DNA of 5,480 nt from Oscillospiraceae bacterium (GTDB taxonomy: Bacteria; Bacillota; Clostridia; Oscillospirales; Ruminococcaceae): contig JAHZHS010000135.1 of the NCBI GenBank assembly GCA_019420135.1, forward strand, positions 1 through 5,480. Direction: 5' to 3'. A program made the position numbers and the translations under genes. Positions 1 to 4,988 of this stretch are shown here, one piece after another. The notes beneath the pieces were generated by a model. It was given only the letters and a program-made list of their open reading frames with translations, was not told the DNA's origin and made no database searches. How positions within the stretch are numbered: position 1 is the stretch's first letter; each line of letters begins with the position of its first letter.

Positions 1-343
1 CGGTGTCCTGGGATTCCAGATACCCCACCTCGTCCACAAAGGCCCAGGGGCAGGGGCTTTCCATGCAGGCGTCCAGCGCCCGCACCCCCGCCTTAGCAAA
101 GGCCCCGGGCACCGGGCGCATACGGTTTTCCGGGCCGGGGAGGGCAGGATCAAAGACCCCTACCCGGGCCGTCCGGCCGGAGGGAACATCCACCAGGTCG
201 ACCCCCTCCCCGCGGACGGCCCGGGTGCAGATGCCGGGGACAGGGTCCGGGCAGAGCAGGGGCAGCAGTTCTTTTAGCAGAGTGGTCTTGCCTGCGCCCC
301 GGCCGCCGGTGAGAAAGAGGTGGCGCTTACCGCTGATCGCCAA
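1..343 (-). CDS. THEP1-like P-loop nucleoside-triphosphatase, partial (C-terminus beyond left edge)
   Basis: This reading frame stays open to the left edge of the window and is incomplete at its C-terminus; about 114 residues are visible. The N-terminal stretch HLFLTGGRGAGKTTLL contains a Walker A motif (GGRGAGKT, residues 13-20). WAFVDEVGYLES, about residues 99-110, looks like the Walker B region of the THEP1/NTPase_1 family, usually written (I/V)DEIGxxE. Between them CTRAVRGEGVDLVDVPSGRTARVGVFDP fits the beta-rich middle of that family. Known members hydrolyse NTPs, but their cellular role is poorly defined. The start is uncertain. I chose TTG at 343, which overlaps the regulator stop by 17 nt but has no clear Shine-Dalgarno sequence. 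ATG at 400 would add 19 residues and a 74-nt overlap, with AAAGGAG 13 nt upstream. As last visible gene of a transporter/ModE operon it may serve molybdenum handling or cofactor insertion; that is inference. A MobB-like GTPase is the main alternative. Confidence 0.72.
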   Translation of the reverse strand, partial: MAISGKRHLFLTGGRGAGKTTLLKELLPLLCPDPVPGICTRAVRGEGVDLVDVPSGRTARVGVFDPALPGPENRMRPVPGAFAKAGVRALDACMESPCPWAFVDEVGYLESQDT

Positions 344-668
344 AAATCTGGCAATAGATGCCGCGGCAGGCCTGGGTGCATTGGGCGCGGTAGTCTGCAT
401 ACTTGTCCAGAAACTCCTTTCCCCGGGGGGTCAGGCGGCTGCCGCCGCCGTCCCTGCCACCGGTGGTGCGCTGGGTGAGGGCAAAGCCCAGGGCCTCCTC
501 GGCGTGGCGGACCAGGCGCAAGGCCTTGGTGTAGGCCATGCCCATGGAGGCCGCTGCAGCCCGCAGGGAACCCTCCGTCTCCACCGCACAGAGCAGGCGG
601 TAGGGACCTTCCCCGAAAAAGCGCTCCCCCTCATCGTCCAGCAGCATGACTTTGGTCACAGGTTCCAT
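327..668 (-). CDS. Stand-alone ModE-type winged-helix transcriptional regulator
   Basis: The 113-residue protein matches the N-terminal DNA-binding domain of the molybdate regulator ModE. It has the FGEGPYRLLCAVETEGSLRAA segment (about residues 18-38), then AASMGMAYTKALRLVRHAEEALG (39-61, helix-turn-helix; family pattern AA..L.MSY..AW..i...E..LG), then the wing TTGGRDGGGSRLTPRG (68-83). It ends about 30 residues after the wing, so the paired Mop/TOBE oxyanion-binding domains of E. coli ModE (about 260 residues) are absent. The C-terminal tail carries three cysteines (C97, C101, C106). The ATG at 668 has a strong GGAGGAGG at 676-683, 7 nt upstream, and overlaps the ATPase stop by 13 nt. It probably binds the inverted repeat at 3582-3605 and controls its own operon in response to molybdate or tungstate. 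Automated annotation may call it LysR-like, because the wHTH folds resemble each other, but the GGRxGGGSxLT wing is the ModE type. Confidence 0.88.
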   Translation of the reverse strand: MEPVTKVMLLDDEGERFFGEGPYRLLCAVETEGSLRAAAASMGMAYTKALRLVRHAEEALGFALTQRTTGGRDGGGSRLTPRGKEFLDKYADYRAQCTQACRGIYCQIFGDQR

Positions 669-1480
669 GGCGTTTCCTCCTCCTGCTCCTCACTGAGCAT
701 GACAAGATGCCGACGCCCGTCCCGGCCGGGGCGGGCCGTCAGGCTGACGGGGCCGTAGATGGCCGATAGGGCGCTCTCCAGTTCGGGCAGCGGGTCGTCC
801 GCCGGGGAGAGCACCGCCAGAGTTTTGCCCTCCTGCAGAACCAGCAGCCGGTCGCAGCAGGAGAGGGCCAGCATGGGGTCGTGGAGGGCCGCCAGCACCC
901 CCCGGCGGCCCTGCCTCACCCAGCGGCGGAGAAGATGGAGCATCCGGTACCGCAGCTGAAAGTCGAGGGCGCTCTCCGGCTCGTCCAGAAGCAGCAGCTG
1001 CGCCCCCGACACCAGCGTCCGGGCCAGGATGCACAGCTGCTTCTGGCCCTCGCTCAGGGTCTGGTAGTTTTCCTCCTCCCGCCCCGCCAGCCCGGTGAGG
1101 GCCAGGGCACGGCGGGCGGTTTCCTTCATTCGGGCGGTGGGGCGTTCCAGCAGGCTCAAATGGGGGTTATACCCCATGAGGACCACATCCAGCACCGAGA
1201 TGTCGATGCCGATGCCGCTGCGCTGAGGAATGTAGGCGCATTGCCGGGCCAGCTGCCGGGGCGGCAGGCTGCCCAGGTCACAGCCCTCCAGCAGGCTCTG
1301 CCCGCCGTGAGGGAGCAGGCCGCAGACCGCCTTGAGCAAGGTGGTCTTGCCGCTGCCGTTGGCCCCCAGAATGCCGGTGATCAGCCCCGGGGCGGAGGAA
1401 AACTCCACCCCCCGCAGAATGTCCGGGCCGCCGTAGCCGGCGGTCAGGCCGGTGATGGTGAAAAAAGGTTCGTGGTTCAC
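656..1480 (-). CDS. ABC transporter ATP-binding protein (FecE/BtuD-type), probable molybdate/tungstate importer
   Basis: This 274-residue cytoplasmic ATPase powers the importer encoded just upstream. Motifs appear in the expected order: an aromatic A-loop Tyr in GLTAGYGG (Y16), Walker A GANGSGKTT (39-47), Q-loop YIPQRSG (Q86), signature LSEGQKQL (142-149, with Glu in place of the usual first Gly of LSGGQ), Walker B LLLLDEP (162-168), D-loop SALD (170-173) and the H-loop histidine in LAALHDP (H200). The length is usual for the FecE/BtuD/HmuV family. The start is GTG at 1478-1480. It overlaps the permease stop in a GTGA junction and is preceded by GGGAGG (1489-1494) at 8-nt spacing. The frame is open much further upstream, but that part is the reverse of nothing conserved and overlaps the permease. 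Family membership alone would suggest siderophore, haem or cobalamin cargo; the neighbouring ModE-type regulator and molybdoenzyme argue for molybdate or tungstate. Confidence 0.93.
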   Translation of the reverse strand: MNHEPFFTITGLTAGYGGPDILRGVEFSSAPGLITGILGANGSGKTTLLKAVCGLLPHGGQSLLEGCDLGSLPPRQLARQCAYIPQRSGIGIDISVLDVVLMGYNPHLSLLERPTARMKETARRALALTGLAGREEENYQTLSEGQKQLCILARTLVSGAQLLLLDEPESALDFQLRYRMLHLLRRWVRQGRRGVLAALHDPMLALSCCDRLLVLQEGKTLAVLSPADDPLPELESALSAIYGPVSLTARPGRDGRRHLVMLSEEQEEETPWNL

Positions 1481-2475
1481 AGACTCCGCCTCCCTCTTAC
1501 CACCAGCCAGATGAGGAAGGGAGCCCCCAGCAGGCTGGTAAAGATGCTCACCGGCAGTTCGGTCTCGGCCAGGGACCGGGCCAGCAGGTCGGCGGCGCAG
1601 AGCAGCACCCCGCCCAGCAGGCCGCTGAGCACCATGGTGGAGAAGCGGTTGGAGCGGGTGAGCAGCCGTGCCCCGTGGGGGGCCAGCAGGCCGATAAAGC
1701 TGATGAGACCCGTCAGGCTGACCACGCAGGAGACGGTGAGGGTGGCGGCCAGCAGCACCACCAGGCGCAGCTGGCCCACAGGCACCCCCAGCATGCGTGC
1801 CTCGTCCTCCTGCGCCGAGAGCAGGAGGACCTGCCGGTGCAGGGCAAACAGCACCACCAGCACCACGGCGCACAGGGCCATATTGACGGCGGCGGAGTGC
1901 AGGCTGATGCCGTTGAGGCTGCCCATGATCCAGTACTCGATGGAGGCCAGCTGGCGTTCCGGGTCGGCGGTGAGCTTGAGGCAGATGAGCACCGTCTGGG
2001 CCAGGGCGTGCACCGCAATGCCCGCCAGCACGATGGTGCTGCCCCGCCCCGAGCGGTCGAGGGCCGCCAGGGCCAGAGCCGCAAAGACTGCCGCAATGGC
2101 GCCCCCGAAGGAGCAGGCGGTGACGGCCGCCGTGCCGGAACAAAAGAGGATGCCCGCCGCCGCCCCCGCGCTGGCCCCCGAGGAGACGCCGATGACGTCG
2201 GGGGAGGCCAGGGGATTGCGGAAAACGGTCTGGTAGACAAAGCCGGAGGCACCCAGGGCAAAGCCCCCCAGCACCCCCACCAGCATGCGGGTGAAGCGCA
2301 AGGTCCAGAACACCCGGACCTGCATGGCATCCCCGGCCAGCAGGCCCTCCACCGTCAGGGGATACTTGCCCACAAAGAGGCTGCACAGGCCGAGAACGAC
2401 CAGCAGGACGCCCGCTGCCGTGCACAGCCCCCCGGCCTTACGCCAGCGGGTAGGTGAAGCCGTAGAAGTTCTCAT
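1477..2475 (-). CDS. FecCD-family ABC transporter permease, probable molybdate/tungstate importer
   Basis: This 332-residue polytopic membrane protein would form the homodimeric channel of a type II (BtuCD-like) importer. It is rich in hydrophobic segments, beginning with one at about residues 15-36. Family hallmarks are the LRFTRMLVGVLGGFALGASGFVYQ block (59-82), RNPLASPDVIGVSSGA (86-101), YWIMGSLNG in the middle, GLISFIGLLAPHGAR (256-270, ATPase-coupling region) and ELPVSIFTSLLGAPF (306-320) near the C-terminus. The length is standard. The ATG at 2473-2475 lies inside the 3' end of the binding-protein gene, giving a 38-nt overlap. Its Shine-Dalgarno is weak, an in-frame stop lies five codons upstream, and later starts would cut into the first membrane segment. 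Initiation is therefore likely to depend on translation of the upstream gene. It forms a complete importer with the genes on either side. The cargo is inferred from context only. Confidence 0.93.
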   Translation of the reverse strand: MRTSTASPTRWRKAGGLCTAAGVLLVVLGLCSLFVGKYPLTVEGLLAGDAMQVRVFWTLRFTRMLVGVLGGFALGASGFVYQTVFRNPLASPDVIGVSSGASAGAAAGILFCSGTAAVTACSFGGAIAAVFAALALAALDRSGRGSTIVLAGIAVHALAQTVLICLKLTADPERQLASIEYWIMGSLNGISLHSAAVNMALCAVVLVVLFALHRQVLLLSAQEDEARMLGVPVGQLRLVVLLAATLTVSCVVSLTGLISFIGLLAPHGARLLTRSNRFSTMVLSGLLGGVLLCAADLLARSLAETELPVSIFTSLLGAPFLIWLVVRGRRSL

Positions 2476-3523
2476 AGAAGCTGCCCATTACGGCGTTGGC
2501 CTCATCGGCGGAGCAGAGGTCAGGGTGCAGCACGGTGGAAAGCCACACGGCGCCCAGAATGCCGCCGGGCACCGGGCTGTCCCAGGCCTCGGCGTCGCCG
2601 GGCATCTGATAGACGTTGCCGTTCTTGACGGCGGTGCAGTCGGCCAGGTTGGCGTCGTTTAGCACGTCGTCGCAGGTGTAGGAGGCGTCGGAGGCCAGAA
2701 TGATGTAGTCGGGGTCCCAGGCCAGCAGCTGCTCATAGTCGATGTCCACCCAGTAGGTGTCGGTGATGTCGGACGCCACGTTGTGGCCCCCCGCCAGGTC
2801 GATGAGGTCGCTCTGGTACATGGCGCTGCCCGCCGTGGACAGCAGGTCGGAGTTGCCCGCCAGATAGACGTCGGGACGGTCGGCATCGGCCAGGGTGGTC
2901 TCCAGACGGGTCTGCTGCTCCTGGGTGAAGGCCAGCAGCTCGTCGGCGGCCTCCACCGCGTTGGTGGCCTGGCCTACCAGAGTGATGGTCTCGGCCAACA
3001 GGGTGCGGTCCTCGGGGTTGATGAGCAGCACGGGGATGCCCAGCTCGGTCAGGGAATCGGCGGCGCTCTCCAGCTTGAGGGGCAGGATGACGAGATCGGG
3101 TTCGAGAGCGGCACAGCCCTCCAGGTCAAACTCCTTGGCGGAACCCACGCTGGGCAGCTCCAGCAGCTCGGGGGCGCTCAGGCTGTAAATGGGGCGGGTG
3201 TCCGCCTTGGCCTCGATGCCCACCATGCGGTCGGCACGGCCCAGAGCAATGAGCAGGCTGGAGGAAATGTAGTAGCCGCTGACGATGGTCTGGGGCTCGC
3301 TCTCGATGGTGACGGTGCGGCCCGCCTGATCGGTGAGGGTCATGGGGTAGGTGAGAGGCTGGGCCTCCACGGCCTCCTCCGGGGTGACGGGGGTGGCTTC
3401 CTCCGTCTCCACCGTCACGGAGGAGGACTGGCTGGTATCGGCAACGTTGTTGCAGGCGGCCAGGGAGACCGTCAGGGCAAGGGCGGTGGCAAGAGCAGCC
3501 GCACGGGTGGTAAGACGCTTCAT
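2438..3523 (-). CDS. Substrate-binding lipoprotein of FecCD-type ABC importer (Peripla_BP_2 family)
   Basis: First gene of the leftward operon, 361 residues. MKRLTTRAAALATALALTVS is a typical lipoprotein signal peptide and LAAC-NN gives lipidation at C24, anchoring the protein to the outer face of the membrane. Residues about 27-55 are a Ser/Thr/Glu/Pro-rich linker. The body shows the cluster-A/class III binding-protein pattern: TLTDQAGRTVTI, then IALGRADRMVGIE, LEPDLVILP at the end of the first lobe, a long connecting helix, and the second lobe with DLIDLAGGHNVA, LLAWDPDYIILA and WDSPVPGGILGAVWLS near the C-terminus. The family captures siderophores, haem, cobalamin or, in the MolA branch, molybdate and tungstate. 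ATG at 3523 gives the cleanest signal peptide, but AAGGAG is then 13 nt away. ATG at 3535 adds four residues and places GGAG (3546-3549) 10 nt upstream. An ATG at 3565 is less likely because it falls inside a leader hairpin. Confidence 0.92.
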   Translation of the reverse strand: MKRLTTRAAALATALALTVSLAACNNVADTSQSSSVTVETEEATPVTPEEAVEAQPLTYPMTLTDQAGRTVTIESEPQTIVSGYYISSSLLIALGRADRMVGIEAKADTRPIYSLSAPELLELPSVGSAKEFDLEGCAALEPDLVILPLKLESAADSLTELGIPVLLINPEDRTLLAETITLVGQATNAVEAADELLAFTQEQQTRLETTLADADRPDVYLAGNSDLLSTAGSAMYQSDLIDLAGGHNVASDITDTYWVDIDYEQLLAWDPDYIILASDASYTCDDVLNDANLADCTAVKNGNVYQMPGDAEAWDSPVPGGILGAVWLSTVLHPDLCSADEANAVMGSFYENFYGFTYPLA

Positions 3524-3536
3524 AGGGTAAATCATT

Positions 3537-3549
3537 CTCCTTTTTCTCC
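3537..3549 (-). promoter_or_regulatory. Ribosome binding site region of the binding-protein gene
   Basis: On the minus strand this reads GGAGAAAAAGGAG, a double GGAG. The distal copy (3546-3549) suits ATG at 3535 with 10-nt spacing; the proximal AAGGAG suits ATG at 3523 with 13-nt spacing and is too close to 3535. The start therefore cannot be fixed from the ribosome binding site alone. Signal-peptide shape favours 3523. Confidence 0.6.
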
Positions 3550-3552
3550 GGC

Positions 3553-3579
3553 CGCAGGGAGGCATGACGCCCTCCCGCG
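3553..3579 (-). promoter_or_regulatory. GC-rich hairpin in the 5' leader of the transporter mRNA
   Basis: The stretch can fold into a stem of about ten pairs: CGC (3577-3579) with GCG (3553-3555), GGGAG with CTCCC (3572-3576 with 3557-3561), and a GC/GC closing pair around a five-base loop (3564-3568), with one or two single-base bulges. It lies between the predicted transcription start and the Shine-Dalgarno at 3546-3549, only 3 nt from it. No U-run follows on the minus strand, so it is not an intrinsic terminator. It may affect translation or mRNA stability; no known riboswitch class is recognised. Confidence 0.4.
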
Positions 3580-3581
3580 AC

Positions 3582-3605
3582 CGTTGTAGTTTAGAAAGTA
3601 CAACG
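3582..3605. promoter_or_regulatory. Candidate ModE-type operator (24-bp inverted repeat)
   Basis: CGTTGTA (3582-3588) and TACAACG (3599-3605) form a perfect 7-bp inverted repeat separated by a 10-bp spacer. On the minus strand it begins two bases downstream of the TATAAT box, so it covers the expected leftward transcription start, a standard place for a repressor. From memory, the E. coli modA operator is also a 24-bp palindrome with outer CGTTAT/ATAACG arms, which this resembles. A ModE-type regulator is encoded four genes down the same operon. Binding is inferred. Confidence 0.55.
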
Positions 3606-3607
3606 AG

Positions 3608-3636
3608 ATTATAGCAGACCTTTCTTCCTTATTCAA
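3608..3636 (-). promoter_or_regulatory. Leftward sigma-A type promoter of the transporter operon
   Basis: On the minus strand the -35 box TTGAAT (3631-3636, four of six consensus bases) is followed by a 17-bp spacer and a perfect -10 TATAAT (3608-3613), with the extended -10 dinucleotide TG one base before it. The predicted transcription start is near 3600, inside the inverted repeat at 3582-3605, giving a leader of about 75 nt before the lipoprotein gene. Confidence 0.75.
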
Positions 3637-3644
3637 ATGCAATA

Positions 3645-3653
3645 TGGTACAAT
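3645..3653 (+). promoter_or_regulatory. Probable rightward extended -10 promoter of the molybdenum hydroxylase operon
   Basis: TGGTACAAT combines an extended TG with a -10 hexamer TACAAT that matches five of six consensus bases. No good -35 hexamer lies 16-18 bp upstream (TTCCTT at 3625-3630 is poor), so the promoter may be weak or need an activator. Start of transcription would be near 3660, giving a leader of about 60 nt. Its upstream part overlaps the -35 box of the leftward promoter. A weaker alternative is TTGTAG (3584-3589) with GATTAT (3607-3612), which would lie across the inverted repeat. Confidence 0.45.
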
Positions 3654-3669
3654 CAGGATGAAACAGTGT

Positions 3670-3698
3670 GCAAAAGAATGATTTTTGCCCTTTTGCCC
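3670..3698 (+). repeat. Small inverted repeat and tandem TTTTGCCC repeat in the enzyme mRNA leader
   Basis: GCAAAA (3670-3675) and TTTTGC (3683-3688) are inverted copies around a 7-base loop, and TTTTGCCC occurs twice head to tail (3683-3690 and 3691-3698). Both lie between the predicted rightward promoter and the ribosome binding site. The stem is AT-rich and weak; a function is not established. Confidence 0.3.
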
Positions 3699-3704
3699 CG
3701 AAAA

Positions 3705-3710
3705 AAGGAG
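3705..3710 (+). promoter_or_regulatory. Ribosome binding site of the FAD-subunit gene
   Basis: AAGGAG, within an A-rich run, lies 8 nt before ATG at 3719 and 11 nt before the second ATG at 3722. This sets the start at 3719 and rules out the in-frame ATG at 3668, which would put the ribosome binding site inside the gene. Confidence 0.85.
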
Positions 3711-3718
3711 ACTGTCCC

Positions 3719-4522
3719 ATGATGACCATTCAGAACTACGTCCGCCCGCAGACGCTGGAGCAGGCGTATGAACTTTTGAGCAAAAACCGCCGCAACCGCG
3801 CTGTGGCGGGGATGCTGTGGCTGCGCCTGACCGGCGGCAGCATCCAGACTGCCGTGGACCTGTGCGACCTGGGCCTGGATACCATGGAGGAGACCGACGA
3901 CGCCTTTGTCATCGGCGCCATGACGCCGCTGCGCAAGCTGGAACTGGACCCCGGCTTTGCCGCCTACACCGGCGGGGCCGCCGCCCGGGCCCTGGGGGAT
4001 ATTGTGGGGGTGCAGTTCCGCAACCTGGCCACGGTGGGCGGCAGCGTCTTTGGGCGGTTCGGCTTTTCCGACGTGCTGACCCTGCTGCTGGCCCTGGACA
4101 CCGAGGTGGAACTGTACGGCGCGGGCCGGATGCCTCTGTCCCAGTTTGCCGAGCTGCCCCAGACCACCCGGGACCTGCTGGTGCGCATCTACGTCAAAAA
4201 GACGCCGGGCACCGTGGCCTACCGGGCGGTGCGCATCGCCCGCACCGATTTCCCGGTGCTGACCTGCGCGGCTTCCCGGCTGGACGGCCGGGTACGCCTC
4301 TGCGTGGGCGCCCGGCCGGGCAAAGCCATGGTGCTGGACCTGACCGAAGCCGCCGCCGGAGGCCTGACCCCGGATACCGTCCGATCGCTGGCCGAAGAGG
4401 CAGCAAAACAAATCCCCACGGGCAGCAATTCCCGTGGCAGCGCGGCCTACCGCAGCCATCTGGTGCGGGTGCTGGCCGAGCGGACTCTGTCGCAGGTGGG
4501 AGGCTTTGGAAATGGAGATTAA
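3719..4522 (+). CDS. Molybdenum hydroxylase FAD-binding subunit (xanthine dehydrogenase family)
   Basis: This 267-residue protein is the flavin subunit of a three-subunit xanthine-dehydrogenase-family enzyme. It would pass electrons from the 2Fe-2S subunit to the external acceptor. The N-terminal two thirds look like the FAD_binding_5 domain: opening YVRPQTLEQAYELL (7-20), a first FAD loop at 30-37, GAMTPLRKLE (66-75), and the strongly conserved second loop QFRNLATVGGSVFGRFGFSD (99-118). The remainder, from about residue 160 (AYRAVRIARTDFPVLTCAAS onward), fits the CO-dehydrogenase flavoprotein C-terminal domain. The first FAD loop reads AGMLWLRL instead of the usual AGGTDLL, so the double glycine is missing. 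The start follows a strong AAGGAG. The stop overlaps the next gene by 11 nt. Substrate cannot be read from this subunit; xanthine or other purines, nicotinate and aldehydes are all possible. Confidence 0.92.
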   Translation: MMTIQNYVRPQTLEQAYELLSKNRRNRAVAGMLWLRLTGGSIQTAVDLCDLGLDTMEETDDAFVIGAMTPLRKLELDPGFAAYTGGAAARALGDIVGVQFRNLATVGGSVFGRFGFSDVLTLLLALDTEVELYGAGRMPLSQFAELPQTTRDLLVRIYVKKTPGTVAYRAVRIARTDFPVLTCAASRLDGRVRLCVGARPGKAMVLDLTEAAAGGLTPDTVRSLAEEAAKQIPTGSNSRGSAAYRSHLVRVLAERTLSQVGGFGNGD

Positions 4523-4988
4523 ACTGAAACTCAACGGCAAGGCCGTCACCGGGTCGGTGGAGGCGGATACCCCCCTCATCGACTTTCTGCGGCAGAAGGG
4601 CTGCTACAGCGTGAAATGCGGCTGCGACACCTCCAACTGCGGGCTGTGCACCGTATTCCTGGACGATGTGCCGGTGCTGTCCTGCTCGGTGCTGGCCGCA
4701 CGGGCGGACGGCCATGCCGTCACCACTCTGGAGGGCCTCCAGGAGGAGGCCGCCGATTTCGTGGGCTTCATCGCCGACCAGGGCGCCGACCAGTGCGGTT
4801 TCTGCAACCCCGGCTTTGTCATGAACACCATCGCCCTGCTGCGGGAAAACCCCGACCCCACCGACGACGAGATCCGAGCCTATCTGGCGGGCAACCTCTG
4901 CCGCTGCTCCGGCTACGAGGGCCAGCTGCGGGGCATCCGCGCCTATCTGGACAGCAGAAAGGGGAAAGGAGCGCAAAATGGCAACTGA
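4512..4988 (+). CDS. Molybdenum hydroxylase 2Fe-2S subunit (xanthine dehydrogenase family)
   Basis: This 158-residue small subunit carries two [2Fe-2S] clusters that relay electrons from the molybdenum centre to FAD. The plant-type ferredoxin domain binds the first cluster through C38-x4-C43-x2-C46-x11-C58 (GCDTSNCGLCTVFLDD...SC). The helical domain binds the second through C95-x2-C98-x31-C130-x1-C132 (QCGFCNPGF and GNLCRCSGY). All eight ligands and their spacing are canonical. There are two additional cysteines before the first motif, C31 and C36, the latter giving KCGCD where many homologues have KEGC. ATG at 4512 is preceded by GGGAGG (4498-4503) at 8 nt; an upstream in-frame ATG at 4434 would add residues unlike the family and lies deep inside the FAD gene. 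It overlaps the genes on both sides by 11 nt, as expected for subunits made in equal amounts. Confidence 0.96.
   Translation: MEIKLKLNGKAVTGSVEADTPLIDFLRQKGCYSVKCGCDTSNCGLCTVFLDDVPVLSCSVLAARADGHAVTTLEGLQEEAADFVGFIADQGADQCGFCNPGFVMNTIALLRENPDPTDDEIRAYLAGNLCRCSGYEGQLRGIRAYLDSRKGKGAQNGN

Noticed and set aside
1481..2425. Open minus-strand frame continuous with the ATPase gene, suggesting a permease-like N-terminal fusion of 589 residues
   Set aside because: The extension is a Gly/Pro/Arg-rich frame-shifted reading of the real FecCD permease gene. The ATPase has its own GTG start, Shine-Dalgarno and GTGA overlap.
881..2457. Long plus-strand open frames opposite the ATPase and permease genes
   Set aside because: They are antisense to well-conserved ABC genes, have low-complexity Gln/Ala/Arg/Ser-rich translations without recognisable domains, and are expected by chance in GC-rich DNA.
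3553..3579. Rho-independent terminator
   Set aside because: The stem is GC-rich, but no U-run follows it on either strand and it lies in a 5' leader, not after a gene.
2783..3589. Plus-strand open frame of 268 codons opposite the binding-protein gene
   Set aside because: Gly/Gln/Leu-rich translation that mirrors the lipoprotein gene and has no family signature.
3524..3718. Molybdenum cofactor (Moco) riboswitch in the intergenic region
   Set aside because: The leaders are only about 60-75 nt and contain only simple hairpins; the multi-stem Moco RNA architecture is not present.
3653..4579. Minus-strand open frame of 308 codons opposite the FAD-subunit gene
   Set aside because: His/Gln/Gly-rich antisense shadow of a clearly conserved flavoprotein gene; it would also run through the divergent promoter region.
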